Below, one piece after another: positions 1 to 12,151 of a DNA stretch of 64,000 nt. Both the position numbers and the translations under genes were made by a program. The first letter of the stretch is position 1; each line of letters begins with the position of its first letter. This DNA is from Plantago major (Eukaryota; Streptophyta; Magnoliopsida; Lamiales; Plantaginaceae). The stretch spans positions 7,165,765 through 7,229,764 of the forward strand of contig CM048840.1 of assembly GCA_026545765.1 (NCBI GenBank), in the 5' to 3' direction. Under the pieces are notes generated by a model that ran no database searches, had not been told where the DNA came from, and saw only the letters and a program-made list of their open reading frames with translations.

Positions 1-660
1 TCAAGAGAAAGGAGGTTCATAAAAGAGGTTTCCCGTTATGGAGATTCGGACCTTACTATTGTCAAGTAAAGGAAGTTTCCCGAAAAGGTTTCGACCTTAA
101 GATGTTTCCCGTCAGGGACATTCAAACTTTACTATTGTCAAGCAAATGAAGCTTCATCAAAGAGGTTTCTCGTTAGGGACATCCGTACCATACTATTGTC
201 AAACAGAGAGAGGTTTCCTCATAAAAGTCCCGACCTTAAAATGTTTTGACCTTAGGAGAGGGAAACTAATATAACTCTTCACCAACAAATTAAGGAACCG
301 ATCATAGAGTATCCGACCCTGGGAATCCCGACCTTACTTGGTGAAGAGGCCCCGACGCGTGACCTTCAAGTCACTATGATCCGACGTCCATGTATCATGA
401 TCTGATTGGACTGACTTACTTGTCCCTTGAACCGTCTCTTTAAATAGGAGGCCATTTTCCTAATTTGAAGAAGCTAAGTTTTCACTTGCAATATTTTTCT
501 CTCCACATGTCTAAATTGAGAGGTTCGAACTTGACTTGGTCAACCTTCTCAATACGTTAAATTTAAAGTCTTGTTTGTCTGAGACAAACCGACCTAAAAG
601 GGTTTAAGCCCCTGCCTCTTATTTCAGGTTCTCTAGAAAAGTTTCCTAATGGAACATGTG
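1..660. repeat. Diverged tandem repeats followed by a promoter-like stretch, possibly part of an LTR
   Basis: The first 220 bases hold about three diverged units of roughly 75 bp. Each contains a core like GGACCTTACTATTGTCAAG preceded by a TTTCCCGT-type segment. A TATA-like TTTAAATAGG lies near 440, followed by a pyrimidine-rich leader. This resembles the U3 and start region of an LTR retrotransposon, where subrepeats often sit upstream of the TATA box. No second LTR, primer-binding site or gag/pol coding was found inside the window, so the assignment is inference. It could also be an unclassified tandem repeat. Confidence 0.3.
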
Positions 661-1315
661 ATAGCGTAAATAAAGTAGTAGACATGTTTTACATTATTTA
701 ATGTACGTATAATAAGTTGAGATTGAAACAAGAAGAAAAAACAAACATTGGATGGATGTAATTATGACGGAGGGGTTAACCCATGGACTGGTATGGGTTT
801 ACTGTAAAAGCAATGTAGGGAGTTGAATGGTAGGGGAAAAGTTAACTGTGCCTGCGTGACTATCAAATCATTTCTAAGTTTAAACAATTGTGAAAATTTG
901 GTTTCATGATAGTCGGGCTACACAATTAACTTATTAGATAGATCACTTACTGTTTGGTATATAATTACAAAATAAATTAAATTTAGTTGATAAATAATAA
1001 CTGAGTTAAATGTGAGAGTTACTCCTGTAATTATATTATTCAGGCGCGTTCCAGTCTCTCAGATCATTAAAAGTAAAGGGTTAATACGTTAATATGAAAA
1101 AGATTTAAAAAGATAAATGCATAAAAGATCAAACCAGTGAAATGCCCAAAAGAGGGTAATGGGCACTCAAGCACCATAGTTTATGGGACAAAGCGAGTAC
1201 CAATCGGAGTGTTTGGTTTCAAATTCGAATTGAATTATCTCAATTCCAATTGAGTTTTTGTGTAATGTTTTAACACAAAAATGCGACTGGAATTGAGTTG
1301 AGATAACTCAACTCC
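661..1315. other. Intergenic DNA with a small hairpin
   Basis: No gene is visible. Positions about 1228-1312 form an imperfect hairpin: TTATCTCAATTCCA and the following TTTTTGTGT on the left pair with the right side across a loop near 1268. It may be a worn MITE, but no clear target duplication was seen. Confidence 0.4.
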
Positions 1316-1447
1316 AATAATGGTTTCCGTGTTAGTTACTGTATTTATTACCAATTTAAATAAGTTACATTACGTGTTTGAAAGAAAATTCCAGAACGGG
1401 TAGGTAAATTTTGAAATAAAGTTATCTCTGGGTTAAGAAATTAAACT
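1316..1447 (+). repeat. Copy D1 of a tandem duplication that pre-dates the CACTA and LINE insertions
   Basis: This 132-bp stretch recurs at 8711-8761 plus 9961-10039, where a LINE splits it. The copies differ at only about one base in the part I compared. D1 keeps the uninterrupted CCAATTTAAATAAGTT target that is duplicated around the LINE, so it acts as the LINE's empty site. Removing the CACTA element restores a tandem repeat with a period of about 160 bp. Confidence 0.8.
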
Positions 1448-1479
1448 AGGCTTGTTACACTACAAAAAAAAGTCTTTTA

Positions 1480-1890
1480 GCGACGGATTAATCCGTCGCT
1501 AAAACCCTCCCGATTCGTCGCTAAATCCGTAGCGACGGATAGGACGCCCGTCTTTAAAATGGGTGTCGCAAAGGATTTAGGGACGGATAAGTAATTCGTC
1601 CCTAATTCGCGACGGATTGGGGCGTCGCAAAGGATTTAGGGACGGATAAGTAATCCGTCCCTAATTCGCGACGGATGGGCGACGGATAAATCCGTTGACC
1701 TTCCGTCCCTAACTGGCTGGGGCTTTTAGCGACGGATTGTCGCGAATTAGGGACGGATAAATCTGCTGACCTTCCATCGCTATTTAGGGACGGATGACGG
1801 ATTAGGAATCCGTCGCTAAAAGTCCCAGCCCTAATTCGCCCAAAATCGACATTTTTAGCGACAAATTCCTATCCGTCGCTAAAAACCCTG
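1480..1890. repeat. Left subterminal repeats of CACTA-1
   Basis: There are many copies of GCGACGGAT and its complement ATCCGTCGC in both orientations, some forming short hairpins. In En/Spm-type elements the subterminal motifs bind the TnpA protein. That role is inferred here from position and density. Confidence 0.85.
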
Positions 1891-2155
1891 TTTTTTTTTT
1901 GATTTTTTAAATTTTATTTCCTGTTTCACATTTCACCTGTTTTTCACACAATATAATAGTACATAATATACCCGAAATAATTAAATTGTATTAATTAACA
2001 ATAGAGATTCAACAAATACAAAGTATCCAAACCGAAGACTAAATATTCGTACAGAAGATGAAATAATGTATATGTAGCATGAACAACAAAGCATAAGTCC
2101 AATATAACTAAGAATCGGCCGAAGGAGGCGGTCGTTGTTGGGTCGTCAAGATCAT

Positions 2156-3919
2156 TTAGGTCAAAGCATCCATCTGCTGAGCCATACGAGCCTGCTTCTC
2201 AAGCACTTGCTGGTAAGCTGCCTTGGTTTGCTCAATCTCTTCCTTGTTTCTAGCTAACTCCTCTTGGAGAGGAGTCATCATCTCCTGGACCTGGTCTTGT
2301 GTGAAGAGATCAACTCGTGTGGATGCCTGGGACACTGAGAAGCTAGGACCCGTCAATGTAGGGCCCAAACTTTCAATTCCATACACTCGACCCATGTTGT
2401 CCATTGGGTTGACGGCAAAGAAGATCTGGTTTTGCTCTTCAATCCACAGCTCCCGACCGTCGATCCTCCTCTCGATATCAATCTGCAATCGTAAAGTGCA
2501 TACGAAATGAGATACAGTTTTAGGAATCTCTTATAATACACAAATACAAATGTGAACCTTAACAAAGAAACGTACCGCAATACGCTCGCACTTCTCGTCC
2601 ACCCAAATGTCGTCCTTCAGCTTAGCCTTCTTGAAGTGGTATAGCGCGGTCTTGGGGTCCCCAGCCTGGATCTGAAGAACATACATGCAAAGCAAACAAG
2701 TAGTTAGTTGGTAGAAATGAAAGCAGAAAAAACATATAAATCCCTCTTCCATAGCGGATAATGAAAGCAAAAAACACAAGTAGTAAGTAATTAATATATA
2801 CACTAACCGCCATCTGGTGATCCGTAACAACAGCTCGCGACCCATAATGGTGTCTGGAAGTACCCGTACCATCATTCGGCTGAGTTAGGCGGTTCTCTCT
2901 ATTCTTTGCCACCTGATCCACGACAAGGGGTGCCCTCCAGTACTCCAGCCAATGCACCCACTCCTCATCCCCTATAGACGATGGCTTCGTGCCCTTGTCT
3001 CTACATTTTTTTCGCAGCATGAACCATTTTCCTATAGAGGTCTGACCAGCACCGTCAAAACCGACCACAATCAAGTGAAGTGCCATTGGAAATGTAGTAG
3101 GTTTTCTACAACAATTCCACACAACATATAAATTACACAAGGTAAATGAGACAACAATTTCAAGATAACACATGCAACAAGTTCATTAATGGTGACTAAC
3201 ATATCACCCAAGTTCAGTGGCTAACATACCACTCAGATTGTCCTAAAATTTACTAACACAATGATGACTAACATATCACCCAAGTTTAGTGGCTAACATA
3301 CCACTCACATATAGTGCCTAACATACCACGCACATTAACACAACGATTGAAACAACAAATAAAGCACTGTAACATTTAATCTTACCCGCAACTCATTGAA
3401 GTAAAAAGCCTTCATCCCATCCGAGACATGTGACCACTTCTCGCTGCCAGCGCCAGGTAACTCCCTCCTGCCCCTAAAAATGCCAGTCAGGTTACTGGAA
3501 GCATCAGGGGGCCAGAAACTGTTATCAATAAGAAAGACAAGAAACAAATATTCATTAGTATATATAGTTAAATCAATGGTATGTGACATATACTTGTCTT
3601 AAGTTATGTTCTACAAATGCATAATATGTACTTACTGCGCCTGGCCGTTGGGGAACAACACCGACTTCCCCTTCATCATAGCACCGGGTGTCAAAACTAA
3701 AAATGGGCAATCGTCAGGGGCTAAGTTAGCCCAGACATTTGACTGGCCCGTGCTCGAGCTCGGTGGAGTCTCATGAACCGTAGACTGGCTGCTCCCACCA
3801 ATATCAAAGCCCATAGAAGGACTACTCGCTCCACTGGGTGGTGTACTGCCTGTACCAGAACCACCAGGGATCCCACTCGATGCGGCAGGACGGTATGTAG
3901 GTCTCATATGCCGCGACAT
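2156..3919 (-). CDS. TnpA-like CACTA gene (plant transposase Ptta/En/Spm type), several exons
   Basis: This is the second gene of CACTA-1, encoding a protein of the plant Ptta/En/Spm transposase family that in characterised elements binds the subterminal repeats. The likely start is the ATG complementary to 3917-3919 (MSRHMRPTYRP), giving a Ser/Gly/Pro-rich N-terminus. The following coding blocks are about 3388-3530, 2820-3090 (containing the family-like KNRENRLTQPN and a WVHWLEYW tryptophan cluster), 2575-2672 and 2156-2485. The last block has a predicted coiled coil near QEELARNKEEIEQTK. Introns between blocks show GT donors such as CA/GTAAGTAC, and one carries tandem repeats. Exon limits are approximate and full integrity was not proven. 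The CACTA-2 copy has the same organisation with a clearly different sequence. Confidence 0.65.
3186..3330. repeat. Tandem repeats inside a TnpA-like intron
   Basis: Units of roughly 30-45 bp combine GTGGCTAACATACCACTCAC and GACTAACATATCACCCAAG. The same units occur, expanded, in the equivalent intron of CACTA-2 at 48220-48480. Confidence 0.75.
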
Positions 3920-4079
3920 CTGCAAAAACATACAACAAATAGAGAAAAAATGTGTTAGTAAATTACCGTGAATTTGCATGTAAAACATATACATTTGACA
4001 CCTAATAAAGCACAAAAATATGGTATAATCAACAACTAACAGTATATATACATATAATCTACCATACACACATACCCTC

Positions 4080-7000
4080 GTCCTCCTCGCATGTGGTTAA
4101 GTCTACATATTGGTCTTCATGCAGCTCTATGAACTCATCACGAGCCTGTATAGGATTTCTCCCAGATTCATCAACAACATCTTCTTGGTACGAGTTGGTG
4201 ATTGAGTCGTCCATCTGAACGTACTATACTCTGGAGCGGGCCCGTATATGTATCGCAGCCAACCAGTCCGCCTTATCGCGTTTCTGGCTTGGATATTCAA
4301 TAAACACCACTTGGCATGCTTGAGTCGCCAAGATAAACGGTTCGTACTTAGTACGGTACCTCCTCCTATGGTTAATGTCAACCATTTCATACTACTCATG
4401 CTTCCTCGTACCAAATAGAGTAGGATCATACCAGTCAACATCAAACATAAATGTTCTTTTCAAAGGCAGACCGGGATATTCAAGTCGCACAATTCATTTA
4501 AGCTTCCCATAGAAATCATACAAATCAGAAGCTGCATCTAGATCTTGCCCACTGAGACACACCCCACAATTTCTTATGGCCATGGTCGTGTCAGAGTCAG
4601 TTGTGTGGAACCTAAGGCTATTTACTATGTACGATGAGAATGTGGAGACCTTTCTGTTTGGTCCCTCTGCCAGATCTACTAAGTAAGGATATGTGACGTT
4701 GTTGACAGGATCTCGGACATACTCCTTGAACCAATCTGGAAATTCTGAAACCAACTTCTCTTCAAGCAGTTCTTCAAGCGTGTCATCTGCCATTATTGGA
4801 TTCTTCTCCAGACAACGCTCTTTGAAAACACTGTGGACACGATGATATGATTAGATAGCTAGTAGTTAGAAGTTCAAATTTATGTGTTATAGTAAGAAAG
4901 CTACTCACCGAGCAAAAATCACCATAAATTTGTTAACTTCAGCACAGTTTGAGAGGACATAATATTGGGCTGCCTTCAGGTCCCTATCCGTCAGCCATTC
5001 TTTCTTTTCTTGTCCCATAGGTCTCCCTGAGACCCTAAAAATTGAAATGGCAACGTCATCATCCTCTTGAACTTCGAATGTGTCTGCGTTTCGAGACGAC
5101 CTAGATGTCTTTGTCGGCACGTGGTCCCCAAAGTAATAGGAGCAGAAGGTTCCAACTTCCTCTCGCACGTATGCATTAGCAATCGATCCCTCAGGCCTAC
5201 CTTTGTTGCTGACATACTTCTTCAATTTCCCCAAGTACCTAAGTTGCATATATATTTAGGTAAGAGAATGTAACTTGGGAAAATTCAGACATTTTAAGTA
5301 AATTCAGACTTGGAAAAATTCACACCTCTCGAATGGATACATCCATCGATACTGAACCGGTCCAGCAAGCCTCGCTTCATGTGGGAGGTGAACCGGCAAG
5401 TGCTTCATAGAATCAAACCAACTCGGTGGAAAGATACGCTCGAGCTTGCATAGAATCAATGGTATGTTGCTTTCAAGATTTGCTAACACTTGATCGTCAA
5501 CCACCCTTGTGCATAAATTCTTGAAAAATAAGCTCAGCTCGGTGAGAGCGATCCATACAGGTTTCGGTAGCAGTTCTTGAAATGCAACCGGGAGAAGCCT
5601 CTCTATGAACACATGACAATCGTGGCTCTTCATCCCATACATCTTCGTCTTTTTCAAATCCACACACAGCCCCAACTTTGAGGCATAATTGTCGGGGAAC
5701 TTCAACAAGTGGATAGGATCCCCTTTGTTACGTCCCCATGTCCCCCTCCCCTCACCCAATCAAACAGTTTGTTCCTAGATTCAGTGTCAATTGTGTAGCA
5801 TGTCTTGGGCCACTTGCCTTCATCATTCCACTTTGTCAACTCAGGCCTTTTACACCATGTATCCAACTCGGCTCTAGATTTAACGGTATCCTTTGTTTTT
5901 CCGGGAATGTTGCAAATCGTGTTGAAGAAGTTCTCGAACACGTTCTTCTCAATGTGCATGACATCCAACACGTGACGTATAAGAAGACTGCTCCAGTAAG
6001 GCAAGTCCCAGAAGATGCTTCTCTTCTTCCATCCACATTTGTCGGAAATTTTCTTGTTATGCTTCTCCCATCCAAGTTCAATCACTTTCATAAGACCCAT
6101 CCTATCTATCTCGGCAAGTATTTCTGCACCAGTAAGTCGTCTCGGGGGCCTTTCCTCTCTACTTTATTTTTCAAGAACTGATTCTTGTTCTTCCTGAACG
6201 GATGGTTACTTGGTAGAAACCTACGATGATAATCAAACCAAGATTCCTTTCCGCTCTCCTTCAGTCTAAATGCATCAATGTCCTCCAAACAATGTGGACA
6301 AGCATGAAAGCCCGCGGTTTTCCTTCCATATAGCATGAAGTACGCCGAAAATCACTCACGGTCCACAATAGTGCTGCTCTCAAGGTGAAGTTCGTCTTGG
6401 TTGACACATTATATGCCGAGATACCATTTTCCCACAACTCAATCAGCTCCTTGATTAGGGGCTGCAAAAACACATCCACTTGGTCTTTGGATCTTCCGCC
6501 CGCACCAACGATCAAGAACATGAACGGTTCCTTCATGCACTCACCAGGGGGCAGGTTGTACGGTGTTAGCATCACTGGCCAACAAGAGTACTTCCGGTCA
6601 CTTCCAAACGTGTTAAAATCATCCATACAAAGCCCCAAACGTACATTTCTAGACTCGGCTGCAAACTCCAGATATGTCTTGTCGAACTCTTTCCATGCCG
6701 GTGAGTCTGATGGGTGCTCCATTCTACCCCTGCATCCGTCGGGATAACTCTCTCCTTGTGCCACCGCATTTTATCGGCACAAGAACTTGAAGTGTACAAC
6801 CTCTTCAAACGAGGTGCTAGAGGGAAGTACCACATTTTCTTATGTGGGAGATTTTTCTTCTGGCGTTTATTTGCAGCCCCCGCCTTGTAACGCTTGTAGC
6901 GGTCCTTCCCACAGAACTTGCATACCAGTAGATCTTCATCCTCGCCCCAATAGATCATGTACATATCCAGACAACAATATATGGTTTCCATAGGCAACCC

Positions 7001-7680
7001 CATCCCCCGCATCTTTTTCTTCGCTTGGTAAAAGTTGGGGGGAACTAGGTTTTCTTCAGGACAACACTCCGATATTAGTTGTACGTAATTATTGAAGCTC
7101 GCTTCAGATTGCCTACCCTCGGCCTTACAACTCACTAGTCGAGCCAACAAAGACAACTCGGTGTGCTTCTTACACCCTGGCCAAATCGGCTTCTTTGCTG
7201 ATTCCAAAAAGTCAAAGAACACCCGATCCTCGGGATTCGGTGGCTCCTCCACATCCCCTCGGTGTCCATGAACTGAGGGCCAGCAACATTAAACAACATT
7301 TCTTCCAACCGTTCATGATCATAATTAGCATCAGATGTAGCCTTATTTTGAGTACTTTCGATCACATTTTGCTGCTTTCTTTTACGCTTCCGGATATGCT
7401 CATATGACATGAACGGTGTTGGTGTCTCACCATGATAACTCCATACCTCATACTCAGGCACGAACCCCTTACGTTTCAAGTCCTCGACTACCGTTGTAGG
7501 AGGCAAAAATTGCTTGTTCCTACATTTGTTGTGACTGCAGGGGCACTTCATCATCCCCCCACTCAAACAAGTAGTCTGTGTAAGTGCAAAAGCGATGAAC
7601 GCTTCAACCCCTTCAACAAAACTAGACTGAATACTGCCATTAACTGTGCGACGGTACATCCATGAACGATCGGGATTCAT
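4080..7680 (-). pseudogene. TNP2-type CACTA transposase, broken by frameshifts and stops
   Basis: The gene starts at the ATG complementary to 7678-7680. Blocks follow the usual TNP2 order: transposase-associated N-terminal domain (DRSWMYRR, CPCSHNKCRNKQF), the tnp2 core (LPEN-like segment, CKFCGKDRYKRYK, NVRLGLCMDDFNTFGSD, PYNLPPGECMKEPFMF, ALLWTVSDF, HCLEDIDAF), a DUF4218-like block (FPDNYASKLG, MKSHDCHVFIERLLP, CKLERIFPPSWFD, AGPVQYRWMYPFER) and a DUF4216-like C-terminus (YDFYGKL). Introns at about 5250-5325 and 4800-4910 have GT-AG borders. Reading needs frame changes near 7254, 6755, 6352, 6120 and 5735, and there are in-frame stops near 4494 and 4390. All are single-base type lesions, so the break-up is decay. 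The family excises and inserts the element by binding its ends. Confidence 0.9.
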
Positions 7681-8444
7681 AATTGGATAATTAACCTGAC
7701 ACGTCTAAATTTATTAGATTTATAATTACATGTATGGCATTACGTATTTAGTTTCATAATTACAATTACAATTACATTCTTAATTATGATACGTTAAGAA
7801 TTTTATGAATTACATGCATTTTACGATTAAAATTAATTTTTATAAATTTTAAATTTCCATTTAACTATTATCATTACAAATTGTAGATGAAAATAGTAGT
7901 AATTATTTTTATGTTAATACGAAAAAATTATATTAAAATCACCAAATTGTCTCCAAACACACGATTAAATCTTCCTAATCCTCGTACATATACGAAAATA
8001 TCAAATCAAATACCCTACATACTTACAATCATCCTAACATCATACTAACAATTCAATTTCAAAATAAACCAATCAATTGCCCAACCACAAGCTTAACTCA
8101 GTACTCAATATAAGCTAAACTAGCTAGTATATATAGACTAATAGTAGACGTACAATTGCTCAAAAGTAATCAAAATTACAAAATCCCAAATTTAACAAAG
8201 TTAGGTTATTAGATACATACCTTCAATTACGGAATAAATAGCCAAAGAAGAGAGAAGTTGATCTGCCACCCGAGTTCCTTGTTCACCGAGCTTCGAAAAG
8301 AGACCAAGATTGGCCAGAACGGTGGAGATTTGACCGGAATTGGTGTTGGCCGAATTTGGGAAGAAGAAGGGAGCTAGAAGAAGAAAAGCAGTAAGCTGAA
8401 GAGAATAAATGGGGAAGCTGTTCCCCGTTTCTTCTGTTATTCGA

Positions 8445-8675
8445 TCATAGCGACGGATAGCGTATCCGTTGCCTATCCCAATCATTTAATTTTTGTTTTT
8501 CTTTTTTTTATTTAAAATAGTCAACTATTTTAGGGACATATATTTTATCCGTCACTAAAATAGAGACGGATTAACGACGGAATCGACACGGATTAACAAT
8601 CCGTCCGATTCCGTCGCTATTCCGCTAGGTATCGATGGAATCAATCTGTCGCTACCTTCCGTAGTTAAAATGCGA
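8445..8675. repeat. Right subterminal repeats of CACTA-1
   Basis: GCGACGGAT-type motifs and their complements cluster here, mirroring the left end. This end is also upstream of the transposase genes, so it would contain the element's promoter; no firm TATA box was chosen. Confidence 0.75.
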
Positions 8676-8761
8676 TTTTCTTGTAGTGTTAGATCTTATC
8701 TCTCAATTACAATAATGGTTTCCGTGTTAGTTACTGTATTTATTACCAATTTAAATAAGTT

Positions 8762-9944
8762 TCTTTTTTTTTAGGAAAGAGGATTTTATTAATCCAAAAA
8801 AGAGCAAAGCTCAATACCAGAGTCAGATCAACTATCAGAAATACAAAGTAAATAAACAGCCTTGAACAACTCAACTAGGTTCACAGTACTCAAAAGGAAC
8901 AACAAAGTAGCTAAAAGAGTCTTCATTGAAATTGTGGCAAAGCAGGTGAGCCAAGTTGTTTACTTCTCTTCTAATATGGACAATGTTGGAATCAGAGAAG
9001 GACGCCAAAGTCTGTTGTAAGTCGGAGTAAACAGCGCCATTATTCGACAAAGAGGTGTCGGCATTTTTCAGGTTCTTGATTACCTGTTGCGAGTCACCTT
9101 CGATGATAATTTTCTGGAAATTCATCTCTTTTGCCAAAGATATAGCAAGTCTTGCAGCAAATAATTCGGCTGTTTCAACATCAAGTTCGGCAACAAGTTT
9201 TTTCCTGCTCCAAACTAGTATAAGTCCAGTGATCCACAGCTCTTGCAATTCCACTGCTCGGCCCTCGGGGATGCAGATTTCTATCCATCCTTCCGGCGGA
9301 GCAGACCAAGGGCCATGAACAGTTTCTGGCTGCCCATTTGAGGTACCAACAGGTTGGTACATATTTGACCTGTGAAAGTTAGAGGATTGAACAACATAAT
9401 GGTATGTCTCCATAGGTGAGTATCTGTGTTGTTCATGGAGGAGTTTGTTTCTTCCGTACCAAATACTCCAACAAGAGGTCACGAAAAAAGGAAAAATCAG
9501 AAGAATCAATCCTAATTCGAACACCATTCACCCAGTCCCAAATATTATCAGCATTAAAATAAATGGCAGCAGAGGGAATCTGAGTGAGAGCCCAAAATTG
9601 GCGCGCAAAATGGCAGTCTCTCAAGAGGTGTAAAATAGACGACTCACTGTTATGGTCACAAACAACACAAGAAGAATCAACGGACAAATTAATGCCTACG
9701 GCTCAGTTCACTGTGAGTGGGAAGAGAATTATGTAGCGCTCTCCATAAGAGGTGTTTCACTTTATTTGGAGTTTTTAAGTTCCAAACAAAGTTCCAATTG
9801 TGACTTACCTCGCGAGAAGACGAACCGGATTGATTGGCAACTTGGATATCTTTGAGCTTCATGGCTAAATGGTATCTGAGCGCACCGTGTACCCGCCATA
9901 TTTTTCATAATGCCAAACAATAGAGTACGATGTATCCATATTTT
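8762..9944 (-). mobile_element. 5'-truncated LINE (non-LTR retrotransposon)
   Basis: The insert is flanked by the 16-bp duplication CCAATTTAAATAAGTT at 8746-8761 and 9945-9960. It begins on the plus strand with a T-rich tract, which is the poly-A tail of a minus-strand element. Only the last part of the LINE coding region remains, the usual outcome when reverse transcription stops early. The uninterrupted target is still present in D1. Confidence 0.93.
8871..9687 (-). pseudogene. LINE C-terminus: zinc-binding and RNase H-like domains
   Basis: The upstream block (9433-9687) carries a zf-RVT-type motif: CVVCDHNSESSILHLLRDC followed by a tryptophan-rich stretch. The downstream block (8871-9527) carries an RVT_3 RNase H-like domain with acidic positions in VETAELFAARLAI and IIIEGDSQQVI, and ends at the stop near 8871. 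The two blocks lie in different frames and overlap between 9433 and 9527, so at least one frameshift separates them. Endonuclease and reverse transcriptase domains are absent because of 5' truncation. Plant LINE proteins of this type commonly end in these two domains. Confidence 0.85.
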
Positions 9945-10039
9945 CCAATTTAAATAAGTTACATTACGTGTTTAAAAGAAAATTCCAGAACGGGTAGGTA
10001 AATTTTGAAATAAAGTTATCTCTGGGTTAAGAAATTAAA

Positions 10040-11163
10040 TTACGACCAAGTGAAAACAGACACACAGATAATGATATAATTAAATATAGTGAGTGAGTTA
10101 CCGTGAGATCAAAGAAAGAGTAAAGTAAGATTCCTCTGGCTAAAGTTTGGTTATAAACATGCACTACTACTTTTGCACAGCAAACAACCGAAATTAAATA
10201 AAATAAGATGACTCATTATTTAATTTTCATGTTTGTACTCGCGGAGTTGCCGCAACAGATGTTATTGGAGTGGTAGAGGGGCACTAAATTAGATCAGCAC
10301 GACCGCATGGGTGGTTCGACCAATTTATTTGTCGTATCAGAGCCCTATATTGCCTAAGTTGATTTTGAATCTTGAGGGGACATGTTAACTATTTCACATC
10401 GTCAGTTAAAATATTATGGGCTTCTTCTACATGATATACTCCTACAATTCATTTTAGACGGTGGACGACACCGAGGATTTACGTGATAATACTATCAACA
10501 TGCAACAAATTCATTAGAAAGATTTAAATGTTAACACCTAAATGTATGTTTCACATATTCTTCCGAGATATCGTCGTTGAACTATCAATTTATACAAAGG
10601 TTAATAAAATTAAAAAATGGAGTATAATCGTCTATCATTGATATTCCCTCCGTCCATCCCAAGCTCAAATTCTTATTGAATTGGATACGAGCTTTGAGAT
10701 TAAACTATGGAAAGCTTAACCTTAAAATTATAGTTGGATATATTTTCGAAAATAAACGTGCAGTTTATTAATATAAATGATCATCGTTATCAATACTTTA
10801 ATTACTAAGTCTCCTGAAGTACGGTACAGGCTGTTTGACAAGCGATTAAAATCAAGAAAATCATATTAAAATAGGTGTTAAACCAGGTTTTGGTGGTTTT
10901 AATGGGCTGCCAAACAACCACCTAAATAATTTATTTAGATACATACCTAGACTATCAATAAAATTTTCGATGTTATTACTCAAAATTTCTATATTCACAA
11001 CATTAGTGTTTTTCAATATAATAAAATAGTCTATTTCATTAATAGCATATAAAATTTTATTGATGTTATAAGTTCGTCTTTAGATAAGTTAGGTATATAT
11101 TGCACAGTATTTCAGGATACTTGGTGTGGTATTAATTCATATTCATGCAGAAGTATGTTTTTT
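10040..11163. other. Intergenic DNA, no gene seen
   Basis: No coding region is supported. A segment near 10315-10500 includes GTCGTATCAGAGCCC, which resembles the plant tRNA-Met primer-binding region that follows an LTR, but no LTR pair is visible. Near 10645 there is one worn Stowaway-type end (CCCTCCGTCC) without a partner. Confidence 0.4.
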
Positions 11164-11172
11164 TTTTAATTA

Positions 11173-12142
11173 GGGAAAATTATAGATACAACCCCTGCAA
11201 TATAGCCTCTTGTCACTGAGTTCCCTTCTATTCAAACAATTACAGATGAACTCGTTTTTGACCCATGAAAAAAATCTAATTACAGATAGATCCAAAAGTC
11301 AACTTTTTTCCCTATTTTATCTTTTCTTTATAATTGTATAATTCATTAATTAACCCTTATTGAAAAATAAACCTCAAAACATTTCTAACTCTTACAAACA
11401 AACCCCAAAATTTTCATTTCTTCAAATCTAAGTAGTCACCATCTTCAACCTTCTTCCACCACCTCCAACCCACCATCTGCAACCTTCTTCCACCACCTCC
11501 AACCCACCATCTGCAACCACCACCACCACCTCCTCCAATAACTTCTCCTTCTTCCTCCTTCCTCCTCCATCTTTTTCTTCCTCCCACTTAAAAAAAAAGC
11601 TCCGATCGGAGCTGTGAATACATACAACTTCGGGGAGGAGCTTGCTCCTCGCCGGAGCTGTGTTATAGCTCTGGTGTGGAGCTGCCTGCACTCGGAGCTA
11701 AAGTTAAACTCGATTTGAGGCTGATGACTCAAATCGAGCTTTTTGAGTTAGAAAGGAAGGGGATGGAGGAAGAAGAAGATGGAGGAGGAAGGAGGAAGAA
11801 GAATTTGACCAAGATTGGAGGTGGTGGTGGTGGAATAAGGTTGAAGAAGGAAGACGAAGATGGAAGAGGGGAAAAAATTGGTATATTTTGAAAAATAAAA
11901 TTTCGTTGGAGTTTAATTTACAATAATATTGAGTCATTGTTGCAATTTATAAAACAATAGAGTCAAATGTGTATTAAATTGAAGATTGTAAATTGCAACC
12001 AAGTCCAACTAATTTTCTTTTCCATTTATTTTATTTCTGGTCAACTCAAAAATCAGATTTTGAATGTATTTTTAATTGTTTGAATAGAAAGGATGAATCT
12101 GTAATTTGCTCAAATTGAAGGGATACGAAATATAATTTTCCC
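11173..12142. mobile_element. Small non-autonomous Mutator-like element, copy 1
   Basis: Inverted ends GGGAAAATTATA (left) and TATAATTTTCCC (right) are flanked by TTTTAATTA and ATTTAATTA, a 9-bp duplication with one mismatch, as expected for Mutator-like elements. The inside has polypurine and polypyrimidine tracts and several short palindromes around AGCTCCGATCGGAGCT and GGCTGATGACTC. No transposase is present. A related copy lies at about 16002-16873. Confidence 0.7.
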
Positions 12143-12151
12143 ATTTAATTA

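Larger units (their letters stand above)
1458..8688 (-). mobile_element. CACTA-1: complete CACTA (En/Spm) DNA transposon
   Basis: The left end reads CACTACAAAAAAA and the right end reads TTTTCTTGTAGTG, which are inverted CACTA termini. The element is flanked by TTA at 1455-1457 and 8689-8691, the 3-bp target duplication expected of the superfamily. Both subterminal regions carry clustered direct and inverted copies of GCGACGGAT. Internal genes read on the minus strand from the right end: a non-coding first exon near 8230-8440 with a donor at AAG/GTATGTAT, a TNP2-type transposase (about 4080-7680) and a TnpA-like gene (2156-3919). TNP2 has several frameshifts, so the element is probably non-autonomous now, although its ends are complete. 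Confidence 0.95.
8711..10039 (+). repeat. Copy D2 of the tandem duplication, split by a LINE
   Basis: The sequence matches D1 (1316-1447) up to 8761, is interrupted by the LINE, and resumes at 9961 with the same order of bases to about 10039. See D1 for what the pair implies about timing. Confidence 0.8.

Noticed and set aside
11428-11937. Arg/Glu/Trp-rich open frames on both strands
   Set aside because: They come from polypurine/polypyrimidine tracts inside a non-autonomous Mutator-like element.
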